64,000 bases of DNA from Sorghum bicolor (Eukaryota > Streptophyta > Magnoliopsida > Poales > Poaceae), in assembly GCF_000003195.3 (NCBI RefSeq), contig NC_012876.2, forward strand, positions 45,069,276-45,133,275, given 5' to 3'. Position 1 is the first letter of the stretch; the number at the start of each line of letters is the position of its first letter. The translations under genes and the position numbers were made by a program. Below, one piece after another: positions 22,695-33,911 of this stretch. The notes beneath the pieces were generated by a model. That model ran no database searches. It had not been told where the DNA came from and worked only from the letters and a program-made list of their open reading frames with translations.

Positions 22695-25600
22695 TTGCAG
22701 GCATACTCCTCCGGTGGATCAAGTTGGGTGCTTGATAGTGGATGTACAAATCATATGACCGGAGAAAGGAGTATGTTCCAATCATATACCCCAAAGGTGG
22801 ACTCAAATGAGAATATTGTCTCTGGAGACAATTCTAAGGGGGATGTGCTTGGTCTCGGTAAAGTTGCCATAACCCTTGAGCATTCAATTACAAATGTTTT
22901 GCATGTTGATTCGTTGAGCTACAATTTGTTATCCGTTTCTCAATTGTGTGAGATGGGTTACAATTGTCTCTTTACGGATAAGGGTGTGGAAGTCTTTAGA
23001 AGGGAGGATTCCTCTATTGTCTTTACAGGTCGATTAAAGAATAAGCTTTACCTAGTTGATTTCAACAAAAGTAAAGCTAATCTTGAGACCTGTTTAGTGG
23101 CAAAATCTAGCATGGGTTGGCTTTGGCATCGCCGACTAGCCCATGTTGGGATGAGGAACTTGGCCAAACTTCAAAAGGATGAACACATTCTTGGACTAAC
23201 AAATGTTCACTTTGAGAAAGATAGGATATGTAGAGCTTGTCAAGCCGGAAAGCAAGTTGGCGTACCTCACCCACCAAAGAGCATCATGACCACCACACAA
23301 CCATTGGAGCTCATCCACATGGATCTCTTTGGACCGGTCGCCTACCTAAGTATCGGGGGTAACAAATATGGTCTTGTTATTGTTGATGACTATTCCCGTT
23401 TCACTTGGGTATTTTTCTTGTTTGATAAGTATCAAGTTAGGGACAAAGTGAAGACATTTGTTAGAAGAGCTCAAAAGGAGTTTGGTCTCCTCATCAAGAA
23501 GATGAGAAGTGATAATGGGACCGAATTCAAGAACACTCAAGTTGAGGAGTTCCTTGATGAAGAGGGCATCAAGCATGAGTTCTCAAGTCCATACACCCCT
23601 CAACAAAATGGTGTAGTAGAGAGGAAGAACCGAACACTCATTGATATGGCAAGGACAATGCTAGATGAGTACAAGACTTCAGATTTGTTTTGGTGTGACG
23701 TTGTCAACACCGCTTGCCATGCCATCAATCGCCTCTACCTACACAAGAAATTGAAGAAAACTTCATATGAGCTTCTAACCGGTAACAAACCAAAGGTGTC
23801 TTACTTTAGAGTGTTTGGGTGTAAGTGTTTCATACTTAACAAGAAACCCAAAACATCTAAGTTTGCACCTAAAGTTGATGAAGGTTTTCTTCTTGGTTAT
23901 GGATCAAATGAGCATGCCTATCGTGTTTTCAACAAAACCTCTGGGAGAGTTGAAATAGTGGTAGATGTGACATTTGATGAATCTAATGGCTCTCAAGTAG
24001 AGCAAGTTGATTCAAGTGTTGTAGGAAAGGAGGATCCACCTTGTGATGCAATCAAACAATTGGCTATTGGCGATATTAGGCCACAAGAAGATGAAGTCAC
24101 TGATGTGGTGGTTTCCCAAGCTGCTGGTGAACAAGTTTCCGCTGATGTACCTGATATTGAGGGGGAGCAAACCCCTGCTGCAGCACAACAGAGCAGTTGT
24201 GCCACACCTAAGAGTGGTAATGCCGCACCCCCTTCAACAACAGCAGCAAGTCCAACTCAAATTCGAGGACAAAACCTACAACCCATATTTGAAGAAGAAG
24301 AAGAAGCTGAAGATCTAGAAAGTGATCAAGAGGCCATCGAGCATCCAAGACTCAGGCAAATCATTCAACGAGATCACCCCATCGACAACATCCTTGGGAG
24401 TCTTCGAAAGGGGGTATTGACACGTTCTCATTTAGCAAATTTTTGTCAATATTACTCTTTTGTTTCTCCTGTGGAACCAGTCAAGGTTGAAGATGATGAC
24501 TGGGTGATGGCCATGCAAGAGGAGTTGAATAACATTGAAAGAAATCAAGTTTGGACATTGGTGGAAAGACCCAAGACGAACGTGATTGGCACCAAGTGGG
24601 TCTTCCGCAACAAGCAGGATGAAAATGGTGTGGTGACTAGGAACAAAGCAAGATTGGTTGCTCAAGGCTACACTCAAGTAGAGGGCTTGGACTTTGAAGA
24701 AACATATGCACCAGTGGCAAGGCTTGAGGCAATCCGAATGCTTTTAGCCTTTGCTGCCCATCATGACTTCAAGCTATATCAAATGGATGTCAAAAGTGCA
24801 TTTCTCAATGGCCCTATCCAAGAGCTTGTCTATGTTGAGCAACCACCGGGTTTTGAAGATCCCAAGTTCCCCAACCACGTCTACAAACTCCAAAAGGTGC
24901 TCTATGGGCTTAAGCAAGCACCAAGAGCATGGTATGAATGCCTTAAGGAGTTCTTGCTCAAACAAGGCTTTGAAATAGGCAAAGCTGATCCTACCCTTTT
25001 CACTCGCAAAGTCAATAAAGATATATTTGTGTGCCAAATATATGTCGATGACATAATATTTGGTAGTACTAACCAAGAATTTTGTGAGGAATTTAGTAGG
25101 ATCATGACCAAGAGATTTGAGATGTCTATGATGGGTGAATTGAAGTTCTTTCTTGGTTTTCAAATCAAGCAATTAAAGGATGGAACTTTCATTAGCCAAA
25201 CTAAGTACACCCATGATATGTTAAAGAAGTTTGACATGGCGAATGCAAAGCCCATAAAAACTCCCATGCCAACCAATGGACATCTTGATCTTAATGAGGA
25301 AGGGAAAGCCATCGACCAAAAGGTATATCGCTCCATGATCGGCTCTCTACTCTATTTGTGTGCATCTAGGCCTGATATTATGCTTAGTGTGTGCATGTGT
25401 GCTAGATTTCAAGCTAACCCAAAAGAGTGCCACTTAGTGGCTGTTAAGAGAATTTTGAGATATTTAGTACACACTCCTAACCTTGGCTTGTGGTATCCTA
25501 AGGGCTCCAAGTTTGATCTACTTGGGTATTCGGACTCCGATTACGCCGGTTGCAAAGTGGATCGAAAAAGCACTTCGGGGACATGTCAATTCCTTGGACG

Positions 25601-25994
25601 GTCCCTAGTGTCTTGGAGTTCTAAAAAGCAAAATTGTGTAGCCCTTTCCACCGCCGAGGCCGAGTATGTTGCAGCCGGTGCATGTTGTGCTCAACTACTT
25701 TGGATGAGGCAAACCCTTCGTGATTTCGGATGTCGTTTTACCAAAATCCCATTATTCTGTGACAATGAAAGTGCCATAAAGCTTGCAAACAATCCCGTAA
25801 GCCATTCAAGAACTAAGCACATTGACGTCCGACATCACTTCTTGAGAGACCACGAAGCCAAAGGAGATATCGAAATTCGCCATGTGAGCACCGAAAAGCA
25901 ACTAGCCGATATCTTCACTAAGCCTCTTGACGAGACAAGGTTTTGTGCTTTGCGTAGTGAGCTAAATATACTTGATTCTCGTAACGTGGTTTGA
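22695..25994 (+). CDS. pol: Element D Pol: protease, integrase, RT, RNase H (copia order)
   Basis: The frame is open from about 22671, so the first codon is not a real start. Residues counted from 22695: protease [13 protein letters not shown] (catalytic Asp about 14); pre-integrase H-H-C-C region ([26 protein letters not shown], about 142-182); integrase core with D about 209 (HMDLFGP), D about 273 (RSDNGTEF) and E about 309 (NGVVERKN); RT with [10 protein letters not shown] and the YVDD box at about 782; RNase H with [17 protein letters not shown] and [10 protein letters not shown], then [12 protein letters not shown]. About 1100 residues without a stop or missing catalytic residue, so this is the only apparently intact pol in the window. 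Confidence 0.95.
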   Translation: MQAYSSGGSSWVLDSGCTNHMTGERSMFQSYTPKVDSNENIVSGDNSKGDVLGLGKVAITLEHSITNVLHVDSLSYNLLSVSQLCEMGYNCLFTDKGVEVFRREDSSIVFTGRLKNKLYLVDFNKSKANLETCLVAKSSMGWLWHRRLAHVGMRNLAKLQKDEHILGLTNVHFEKDRICRACQAGKQVGVPHPPKSIMTTTQPLELIHMDLFGPVAYLSIGGNKYGLVIVDDYSRFTWVFFLFDKYQVRDKVKTFVRRAQKEFGLLIKKMRSDNGTEFKNTQVEEFLDEEGIKHEFSSPYTPQQNGVVERKNRTLIDMARTMLDEYKTSDLFWCDVVNTACHAINRLYLHKKLKKTSYELLTGNKPKVSYFRVFGCKCFILNKKPKTSKFAPKVDEGFLLGYGSNEHAYRVFNKTSGRVEIVVDVTFDESNGSQVEQVDSSVVGKEDPPCDAIKQLAIGDIRPQEDEVTDVVVSQAAGEQVSADVPDIEGEQTPAAAQQSSCATPKSGNAAPPSTTAASPTQIRGQNLQPIFEEEEEAEDLESDQEAIEHPRLRQIIQRDHPIDNILGSLRKGVLTRSHLANFCQYYSFVSPVEPVKVEDDDWVMAMQEELNNIERNQVWTLVERPKTNVIGTKWVFRNKQDENGVVTRNKARLVAQGYTQVEGLDFEETYAPVARLEAIRMLLAFAAHHDFKLYQMDVKSAFLNGPIQELVYVEQPPGFEDPKFPNHVYKLQKVLYGLKQAPRAWYECLKEFLLKQGFEIGKADPTLFTRKVNKDIFVCQIYVDDIIFGSTNQEFCEEFSRIMTKRFEMSMMGELKFFLGFQIKQLKDGTFISQTKYTHDMLKKFDMANAKPIKTPMPTNGHLDLNEEGKAIDQKVYRSMIGSLLYLCASRPDIMLSVCMCARFQANPKECHLVAVKRILRYLVHTPNLGLWYPKGSKFDLLGYSDSDYAGCKVDRKSTSGTCQFLGRSLVSWSSKKQNCVALSTAEAEYVAAGACCAQLLWMRQTLRDFGCRFTKIPLFCDNESAIKLANNPVSHSRTKHIDVRHHFLRDHEAKGDIEIRHVSTEKQLADIFTKPLDETRFCALRSELNILDSRNVV

Positions 25995-26518
25995 AATTTA
26001 GCACACCTTTGATTGACCAACTAGTATCTAGGCAAAAGGTTTGCAAAAAGGTTCATAGTATGGTTCAAAATGCTTTATCAAAAGAGAACTTGCATTTTAT
26101 GGTCATTACTTGTTCTTGTTTATCTGTTGCTGACCATAACTTGTTAAGTGTGTTGTATCCCTCTTTCTTCCTTTCTCACTTTTTGGTGCTTGTTGCCAAA
26201 GGGGGAGAATGAGAGGGGGGTACAATTTTTTTTCCTGGCTTTAATTGATTGTGTGCATACTTGTCATACGCATCACATATATTCTTGTGACACTATGTGC
26301 AGCACCCCCACAGAAGCATGGATGTAGGGGGAGCCCCATCACTTAACTTTATATGTGAAACGTGAATTTTGGCCTCTTATGCCATTTTGAGAATTCAATT
26401 CTCCATTCACATATTTAGGGGGAGTCTCTACACCCATGACTTCAAAATCTCAGTTATACTTTGAATATTTTTGTAAGCTCTAGTTGTGTTGTCATCAATC
26501 ACCAAAAAGGGGGAGATT
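25995..26518 (+). other. Element D 3' untranslated region with polypurine tract
   Basis: Non-coding. AAGGGGGAG-type runs recur (near 26199, 26326 and 26419), and AAAAAGGGGGAGAT ends directly before the 3' LTR at 26519; the last is the functional tract by position. Confidence 0.75.
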
Positions 26519-26670
26519 GTAAGTGCAATCAAGCCCTAGTGGGTTTTGGTGTTAATGACCACACAATTAGAGGACTAATGAGATTTGTTGAGATGACAAG
26601 CAGGTAAAATAAGAATGAGGATAACACATGAGATGTGAGATGGAAAAAGCCCAATTTACCAAAATGTGTT
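26519..26670 (+). repeat. Element D 3' LTR, first 152 bp only
   Basis: Identical by eye to the first 152 bases of the other two D LTR copies, then broken at a GTT shared with the A LTR. Confidence 0.93.
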
Positions 26671-27065
26671 CAGGCAAGAGAAGGCCCTATGTCCAGCGGG
26701 GGGAGAGAGTTTTTATTATTCTGCACCTAAGTGCTTGTACAGGGGTGAATACAAGCGTGGTATGGAGTAAGGTGGAAGTTCTACTACGTATGGGTGTAGT
26801 GTTGCGTGATGTCCTGCTCCTGTGTTCGCTCCCGGGCCTCCCCTTTTATAGTTCCAAGGAGAAGCCCAGCGTACAAGTATAGGTGTCAGAGTAGGGGTCG
26901 ATAGAGGCATGGCGCGCGGACCTACTCGAGGCCTCCGTACTGGCGTGGTCTCGAGCCGTCTCGTCCTGGTAGCTTGATGATGATTACGCGTGCCCCGGTA
27001 TCCTGCTCTGTGCGCCGTCTTGGACTGGTTCGCTGGTTGCACGCCTGTAGGGTATAGAGGCGGAC
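26671..27065 (-). repeat. Duplicated segment of element A LTR plus CGGAC
   Basis: 395 bp matching 17657-18051 without an indel; I see two substitutions. It is a second copy of the flank that lies left of D. Confidence 0.93.
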
Positions 27066-28693
27066 TGTAAGTGCAATCAAGCCCTAGTGGGTTTTGGTGT
27101 TAATGACCACACAATTAGAGGACTAATGAGATTTGTTGAGATGACAAGCAGGTAAAATAAGAATGAGGATAACACATGAGATGTGAGATGGAAAAAGCCC
27201 AATTTACCAAAATGTGTTGGTCCTTTGATGGAGTTGAACGAAAACATTCGGTGAATCATAGCACCCCAAGTTTTCATTAGATGAATGGCGTTTCGACTCA
27301 AGTGGCTACAAAGTTTTTATCTTTTGTTGAGTTTTAGGAAACGCCGCACTATCAAGAGGGATGCAAATTAAGTTGGTAAGATGAGGATAGGGGTGCTCAA
27401 GTCAATTTACTTAATGCGCTTGAGAGACACACTTGCACTCACAGGCACTCAAGATATTTCTTCTCTGCCAGGATGACCCAGTAGTACCAACCCTTAGGGC
27501 CGGTGGTACCGGCAGTGCCAGCCCTTCTCCTGAGTTTTGCGAGAAAATGAACTACCGGTAGTACCGGGCTCGGGCCGGTGGTACCGGCCAGCACCAGTAG
27601 TACCGGTGTGAAACGCCGGTAGTACCGGCAGGCCAAATCTGCGCTGACTTTGGTTGTGGAGATTTGAACTGCCGGTGGTACCGGCAATGGTCGGTAGTAC
27701 CGACAAAAGCCCGGTGGTACCGGTAGGCTTATTTCTCGCAAATCATAGAGACTTCTTACCGTTAGATCTAAGGTAGCCGGTGGTACCGGTGGTTGCCCCG
27801 GTAGTACCGGCAGTTGTTCAGGACCTTTGTATAAATAGCTCTTCCCTCATTTCTAACCGTTGGCTCTTCCATTCCTTCGAATCCACATCTGAGAAAATAG
27901 TCTCCAAGCTTTGACTCACCCACTCTCTCTCCCTCTTTGCTCCTAGGCTTCAATCCTTGAGAGATTCGAGCTAGAGAAGTGAGATTAGAGAGTTGGGAGC
28001 TTCGATTCGTGACTTGAGCACTTGGTTTCTTCGTCTTGCCGGTTGGTTTGCATTTGTTACTCTTGGGTTCTTGGAACCCTAGCCGGCTAGGCGTTCTTCG
28101 TGGTTGCCCGTGTTGTTTCACTTGTGAGGGCACCCCGAAGTGTTTGTATTACCCTTTGATTCTTAGTGGAAATCTCTAGCTAACCTTCGTGGTTACTTGA
28201 GGGAGGAGACCTAAGTGGTCGGACCTTTGTGGTCACCTCAACAACGAGGACGTAGGAACTCCTTAGTGGGGATTGCCGAACCTCGGGATAAATATCTTGT
28301 CTTGCTGTGGAGGTAGCTTCGACTATCCTTGTTCTTGTGTTCTTCGTGTTCTTCCTCTCTACCCATTTTCATAGGTGAACAAGGGCCGATCTACGTTTTG
28401 GAGAAGAACCGAGTCAAGGGAACTTCAACATCATCCTCAACTACATCTAGGAGAGTGGGGTAACTTCTAGATCTGAAATCAAAACTCATTATACTCTAAT
28501 TTCGTAGCTCTCTTAGGAGGTCGGTAGTACCAGCAGTTTGCGTCGGTAGTACCGGCTGTCTTACACCAGTAGTACCGGCCCAAACTGTCGGTGGTACCGA
28601 CAGGCATTTAACTTCTGCAACTTGAGTTTTTGAGTTTTAGGCCTTTTAGATACGCCTATTCACCCCCCCTCTAGGCTACCAAGGATCCTTACA
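27066..28693 (+). repeat. Element D LTR, second complete copy
   Basis: 1628 bp; 20 bp shorter than the 5' LTR through loss of one repeat unit (compare 18664-18683) and with about a dozen other differences. TATA box at 27830-27838. Followed by CGGAC at 28694 and the remainder of the A LTR. Confidence 0.93.
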
Positions 28694-29252
28694 CGGACAC
28701 GTCAGAGTGGTCGCAAAGTTGTCAGTCGACGCCCAACCCTTCCCCAAGAAGGAAACATGTTTGGTCGAGGGTCGGACACCTTGTAACGCCCTGGTATCCA
28801 GAGCGCTGACCTTGAATGTCTCGAGGGGGTCCTGATTAGACGTTCCATCCCTGCTTCCTGTGCCCTGACACGCTCTGGGTTGTTTGGTGGGGAAGGCTGC
28901 AAAAAGAATGACGGGACGGGTGCCTGTTCCCCATCACGCTTCCCGTGACTGGCGTGTTAGGTGAGAATGCGACAGGCGCATTAAATGCCCTGGTTCCCAT
29001 GCGCGCGTCAGGCGGCGGGCGGCATCCTTGCGCTCGACGCCTCCTGGTTCACTCGAGCCTGTTTCCGTATTCGACGGTAGCTGGCGCTCGAGCCCTGCTC
29101 GATTCGCCCGACGCCTTTTCTGTCTTTGAGGCTGCGGTCGTCGATGACTATACGTATGACTGACTAGAGCATCGAGTTGAGGGCCTCGACCTGCGTACGG
29201 GTAATCTCATTATGCGCATTAGTTAGGATACCCCTTACTGATACCCTTGACA
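28694..29252 (-). repeat. Element A 5' LTR, outer (5') segment
   Basis: Matches the first half of the B LTR (33912 to about 34440) in reverse and ends CTTGACA, that is, TGTCAAGG on the minus strand. Together with 17553-18051 it makes an LTR of about 1.05 kb, as in B (1025 bp). Confidence 0.88.
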
Positions 29253-29934
29253 ACTGGGTACTCTGATTCATCGGTGGATTTGGGGCTGCCGATGCCATAG
29301 GAGCCTTGCCTGTGAACTCAGCCACTTGAGATGTTCCAGGAGCTTTCACCATCATCTCTGGGGGCATACCAAAACCCCACCAGTTGGGAGGGACAGATCC
29401 CGACATTGCCGATGCAAATAGATCTGTGGCAATCTTGATTTGCCCGTCTGATGTTGATGGATTAGTCATCATCGGTGTACATTGCGCATCAGTGATCCCC
29501 AATGTGCTTGGAGGAGAAGTAACTTCTGTACCCGCAACGGCTGTAGTAGCCGATGGAGCTGTAACCAATGATGACCCCGGCTGATGATAGGCAGGACCCA
29601 CATAATTTGGTGGCAATTGCCCTTCCTTGAAAGTTCTAGCCACAGCATTGAAAACCGTGTTAGACAGCACACCAGCTTGATTGATCAAGGCACGATTAAT
29701 GGCATTGTCAACCATGTCTTGAAGTTTACTAGGATTGGCTTCAAAAGTAATCTGCCGAGGTGCCGGCAATGCTTCCTTTTGGATCACTTCGCCTCTCCTG
29801 TTGATACTGAAGGACTTCAAGCATTGCTGCTTGTACTCCTCCATGGCTTTTGCCATAGCTTGCTTCTGCTCATCTCTGAGATTGGCTTTCGTCACGGGGA
29901 TAACGTTTTCCAAGTCGAAATCGGTGTTCAACAT
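29253..29934 (-). pseudogene. Element F gag, N-terminal part, cut by element A
   Basis: The likely start is the ATG at 29934 (MLNTDFDLENVIPVTKANLR). The frame is open for about 227 codons and reads like C's gag (KQQCLKSFSINRRGEV, DNAINRALINQAGVL, VPPNWWGFGMPPEMM). It stops matching C after PMNQSTQ, where A begins. Gag would form the particle. Elements C and F differ at the start codon: F has ATG where C has AAG. Confidence 0.82.
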
Positions 29935-29956
29935 GTTGATCTTGATCTCGAATAGG

Positions 29957-29974
29957 TCCCACTGGGCGTGCCAA
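29957..29974 (-). other. Primer-binding region of element F
   Basis: On the minus strand TGGCACGCCCAGTGGGAC, a few bases after the LTR end; identical in C at 52292-52309. The tRNA is not identified. Confidence 0.6.
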
Positions 29975-29980
29975 AAGATG

Positions 29981-30679
29981 TGTTGGTGCAAAATCAGATC
30001 TGCAAACACAAAGGGCTAATACCCGATTCAAACGTTAAGGTGTGCCAGCCGATTTGACCTTACAATCGACAAATGTGATAACTCGAACACTTTGGTCCCG
30101 ACAACAGCGATGCGCCCGGATGTCACGGCCAAGAGGTGCTCACGCGGAACTTGGGAACACGCCGAGCTTAACTCGACGAATTCCTAAGAACTCGTAGTAA
30201 AAGAGAAAATATGACGAAGTCGTCGAAAAGTAGATGCTAGAATATGAGTAAAAACTTGTGTTTGATTGATTGATAGATTCTCATTACATTGCCCTAGGGT
30301 CTACATTTATACCCTGTCCAAAAAGCTACAACCAGAAACGACTAGGACTCAAATTCCAAATTAAACGGAAACCGTATACAAAATGAACTCTAATAACTAA
30401 GGAAAACATTAAACTACCCCCGTAACCAATCAGGACACCACCATGAATCAATCGGCAACTTCCGCGCTTTTCTTCAGAGTCATCGGTAGATTGCCTGTTG
30501 CATCCATCGGTAAACACCGGCACTGGTCATCGGCGTCACCACCCGTGGACTTCTCCATCGGCACCATCCTCCATCGGCAACTTCCCTGTAGACTAGCTAC
30601 CATCACCCAATTTGCCGATCTACGCTTCATTAACTCCAGATGCGTATCCAGAGATACGTGTCAAAAAACGGTATCAACA
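29981..30679 (-). repeat. Element F 5' LTR
   Basis: 699 bp, TGTTG...CAACA, aligning with 51555-52284 (C) and 42344-43063 (G). A TATA box on the minus strand is at 30305-30311. Confidence 0.88.
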
Positions 30680-33600
30680 GAATCATGCTGATTTGAAGCC
30701 GGATCGCCAACGTTGAGTTCTCCCCAAATCGAATTTAACAATTACCTCTCGGAAGATCGAGCCTGACTCTCATCAATTGGTATCACATCTCTTAGGATTA
30801 CCGCAAGGTATAATCTCGTTTGCCCTAGATTCATATTTGTTCATTACCTACAGTCCACAAAAAGCCCAAAAATATTTAATTTTCCGCTGTCCTATCACCC
30901 ATTGTGCCTTGCAATTTCATTTTCAGATTTGCTTTGTTGAGTTTGTGTCCGTGGTTGAGTCTAGTTGCTGGTTTTGATTGTGTTCATCGTCGTAGTTCAT
31001 TTGCACCATTGCTATTTTTAGTTTCCGCCACTATCCCATCCACTGTTTTTCCAAACAACATGTCGAAGCCACCACATTACTCGACTTGCCCCGCTAGCCA
31101 CCTTGTGTGATCTCTCACCGCCGCGCTAACCCTAGATAGGGTGCCAGCCATTGTTATTTTGCATGCTTCGCAGCTCTCCTTACATCATCAGGTGAATACC
31201 TACTGCTGTTAGTCACCGAGACGATTCATTCCGTGATCAGTGTTGGAGTTTAGGGACGCTCTGCCCTAACTGCCGCCGCCACCACCGCCGACGCCTTGTT
31301 GTGCCTTGTGGAAAACATAACTTGAGATACCTTTGGTAAAACAGGCATAACTTTTCACTCGTTTATCAAAAAAATCTAAAATTTTTACAGCAGCTTCTTG
31401 ACATCATTTGGACCCGACCCAAACTAGGCTTTGCCTTGTTTGGTCTCAGTAAAATTGCCAAAAAAATTCAGGAATACAAAAAAATTGACAAGGGTTTTGC
31501 ACGCTTTTTAGAGAACTTGCTAAATTTCTGTAGACCACATCTGATCTCAGTTGCAATTGCCAATTTTTGTGGTTACATCTTTTGTGATCCTTGATCTGAG
31601 AAAATATAAAAAAATAGTAAAAAAATAAAAAATCTTTATTCCTACCTTTTGGTAAAATCCAGGAAAAATCAGGATAAAAGGAAAAATCTGCTCTATTGCT
31701 TGTTTGGTGAGTTCCTTCCATCATACTTTGTTTCACCTTGTTGCGCTATGTCTAGACACGTCTTAGCCAGCAATTGTGATTTGTCTTTTGGATACTTATT
31801 GAACTTAGCTAACTCTGTATTCAAATATTGCTAATTCCTTGCTACTTACATTGTGCCTGTCCAAAGCTCCACATATACTTCTGTCAGCATAGGTTCATCT
31901 TGCAACTGTTTACTCACGCTCAACAACAGAATATTTTGCTAATTTGGTTTTACTCCTGTTTGGCTTTGGTAAGAACACTTGTAAGATGGTGGTAAGCCGC
32001 TCCTAATTTTGTATTCCACTTTTACCACCACCACCATCACTTGGTTACTTTTAGTTGATAGGGATAATCCTTTGCTATTGTTTTTCCCTAGTTTCTAACC
32101 ATAGCAGGATCTCTAATGGATTTCAATGATTGTGTGTCCAAGGGTGAACTTACATCGTTTATCACTGAACAGCGCAATCTTATGACCGAGCTGACACGCA
32201 ATGTGAACAATCTAGTCACCCGCATTGAACAGATTGAGCAATGCCCTCAATCTCATCATGGTGATGATGAAGATACAGATGGAGATCTTTCTGATCATGA
32301 AGATATGGACGATCACGGTGATGCACGCAACTGTCGCCGCTACAACTTTAATCGTCGCGGTATGGGAGGTAATAAACATGGTAATAATGATCCCTTTGCT
32401 AAAAATAAATTTAGCCTACCTCCTTTTGCTGGTAATGTTGATCCTGAGGCATATTTAGATTGGGAGCTTGCTGTTCAACAAAAATTTGATTCTCATAATG
32501 TGCCTACTGAGCATAGAGTTAGACTTGCTACTAGTTAGTTTACTAATTTTGCTTTGTTTTGGTGGAGTGATCTTTGCAATGCTAATAATGCTGCTGCTGT
32601 GCCTCAAACTTGGAATGCTTTAAAACAACATATGAAATCTCATTTTGTTCCTCCTTATTATCAATGTGATTTACATCTTATACTGCAAAGTTTAAAACAA
32701 GAAGATAAAAGCGTAGAAGCATACTATCAAGAATTGCTTCTTGGTTTAGCACGTTGTGGTGTACATGAAGATGATGCTGATGCTAGTGCTAGATTCTTTG
32801 GTGTTTAAATCATGATATCCATAACATTCTTGATTACAAAGAATGGCATAATTTTTCCCAATTGTATCATCTTGCTATAAAGGCAGAACGTGAAGTACAG
32901 GGACGCAAGCAACACCAGACTTTCAGGTCTAATAATGGGAGGAATTTTCAGCAGCGTTTCGAGCCAGAGACGCTCACACCTGCATTTTCTTCTGGGGTAA
33001 GTAAATTGTCTAATGTGCAGCCCCCACAGCTGAAGAAAGGTGCCAATCTGGGTGCTTCCACTAGTTCCTCCTTGACCAGCGCTAAAATCATTTGCCATCG
33101 ATGCAAAGGCATGGGACATGTCATGAAGGATTGCCCCAGTCGTCGTGCTTTCGTTGCTACCAAGGATGGATATGTAAGTGCTAGTGATGTTGAAGATGAT
33201 TTAGCCCTTGCTGCTAACATTGTTGCAGATCCCACCGAGGGTGATCAAGATACGGAGACCATCGCCATTGACTCCATTACTGCCTCCGCGGGCTATCCTA
33301 GCCTTATTGTGCAGCGTGTGTTGAGTTCATGTGTGGTACATGAAGAAGATAAGCAGATCCAGTGCCACAATTTGTTCCACATATATCTAATTGTGCAGGG
33401 TTGTCGTGTTCTCACCATCATTGATAGTGGGAGTTGCAACAACTTGGTGAGTTCAGATTTGGTTGAGAAGCTTGGCTTAACCACATGACAACATTCGTAT
33501 CCATATAAACTTCAATGGTTCAATAATAGTGGTAAGATTAAGATAACTAAATCAGCCCGCATTAGTTTCTTCACTGGTTGTTATCATGATACTATTGATT

Positions 33601-33911
33601 TTGATGTTGTGCCTATGCAAGCTTGTTCAATTTTGTTAGGACATCCATGGGAATTTGATACTCATGCTTTACACCATGGTAGAACTAATACATACACTTT
33701 CATACATAAGAACAAGAACATTACTTTGCTGCCTTTGTCACCAATGGATATTGGTAAACATGCTAAAGAGATAAACAATAAACCTTCCACAAACATTGAT
33801 AAAAATAATGAAAATAAGTTACATAGTGGTGCTTTACTTGCTACAACTTCTACTACCGTTGCGTTATGTGATAATCCAGATGCACCATGTTATACTATGG
33901 TTTGTCAACCT
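30680..33911 (+). mobile_element. Element J: gypsy element fragment (gag-protease), outermost host of the nest
   Basis: Bounded on the left by the LTR of F and on the right by the LTR of B, both of which appear inserted into it. A TGGTATCAC at 30778-30786 may be its primer site, with the last bases of an LTR before it (30680 to about 30772). A leader of about 1.3 kb (30790-32115) has no coding. Gag and protease follow. The RT and beyond should lie right of B, outside the window. The protease and gag style look chromovirus-like, but the lineage is not settled. Confidence 0.72.
32116..33911 (+). pseudogene. Element J gag and protease, cut by element B
   Basis: ATG at 32116 (MDFNDCVSKGEL). An acidic Asp-rich stretch (about 32260-32320) is followed by the gag domain (FSLPPFAGNVDPEAYLDWEL, FWWSDLCNANN, KSHFVPPYYQCDLH), a CCHC knuckle (CHRCKGMGHVMKDC, about 33094) and a protease (TIIDSGSCNNLVSSDLVEKL) that closes with LLGHPWEFDTHALHHGRTN. 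In-frame TAG at 32536, a frameshift near 32802 and TGA at 33486 inactivate it. The frame is open when the B LTR begins at 33912. Confidence 0.83.

Larger units (their letters stand above)
18052..28693 (+). mobile_element. Element D: Ty1/copia LTR retrotransposon (SIRE/Maximus-like) with rearranged 3' end
   Basis: Plus-strand order: LTR (18052-19699), tRNA-Met-type primer site, gag, linker, pol in copia order (protease, integrase, RT, RNase H), polypurine tract, then a 152-bp start of the 3' LTR that breaks at 26670. After the break come 395 bp of element A LTR, a second CGGAC and a full D LTR (27066-28693), followed by CGGAC and the rest of the A LTR. So the insertion has three LTR pieces and a duplicated flank. 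Long Lys-rich gag, coiled coil and pol order suggest SIRE/Maximus (moderate confidence). LTR copies are nearly identical, so it is one of the youngest insertions. Confidence 0.92.
1..29252 (-). mobile_element. Element A: Ty3/gypsy (Tat-lineage) LTR retrotransposon, minus strand, left end outside window
   Basis: Reading right to left: 5' LTR (17553-18051 plus 28694-29252, split by element D), primer-binding region, gag, protease, RT, RNase H, a second RNase H, integrase, then an oppositely transcribed extra gene at 12-3272. The 3' LTR would lie beyond position 1. The LTR ends are TGTCA...CGACA. The double RNase H and the antisense gene between integrase and 3' LTR are known traits of the plant Tat lineage, so assignment to Tat is an inference from architecture. 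Element E (5333-12668) splits pol and element D splits the 5' LTR. The right LTR edge interrupts the gag of element F, so A is younger than F. The 5 bases to its right are ACTGG; the matching target duplication cannot be checked. Many in-frame stops make it defective. Confidence 0.88.
29253..30679 (-). mobile_element. Element F: 5' LTR and start of gag of a Tat-like gypsy element (same family as C and G)
   Basis: Minus strand: LTR 30679-29981 (TGTTG...CAACA, 699 bp), primer site, then gag truncated at 29253 by the element A LTR. The rest of F should lie left of A, outside the window. Sequence is very close to element C at 51555-52990. Confidence 0.88.

Noticed and set aside
29164..30009. Single long minus-strand protein of 281 residues
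   Set aside because: It is a chimera of three pieces: F LTR end, F gag (29934-29253) and A LTR. Only the gag part is real.
30778..30800. tRNA gene suggested by TGGTATCAC
   Set aside because: No cloverleaf can be drawn; the motif fits a primer-binding site of J.
31446..31736. Minus-strand frame in the J leader
   Set aside because: Low-complexity AT-rich frame with no motif, opposite to the element.
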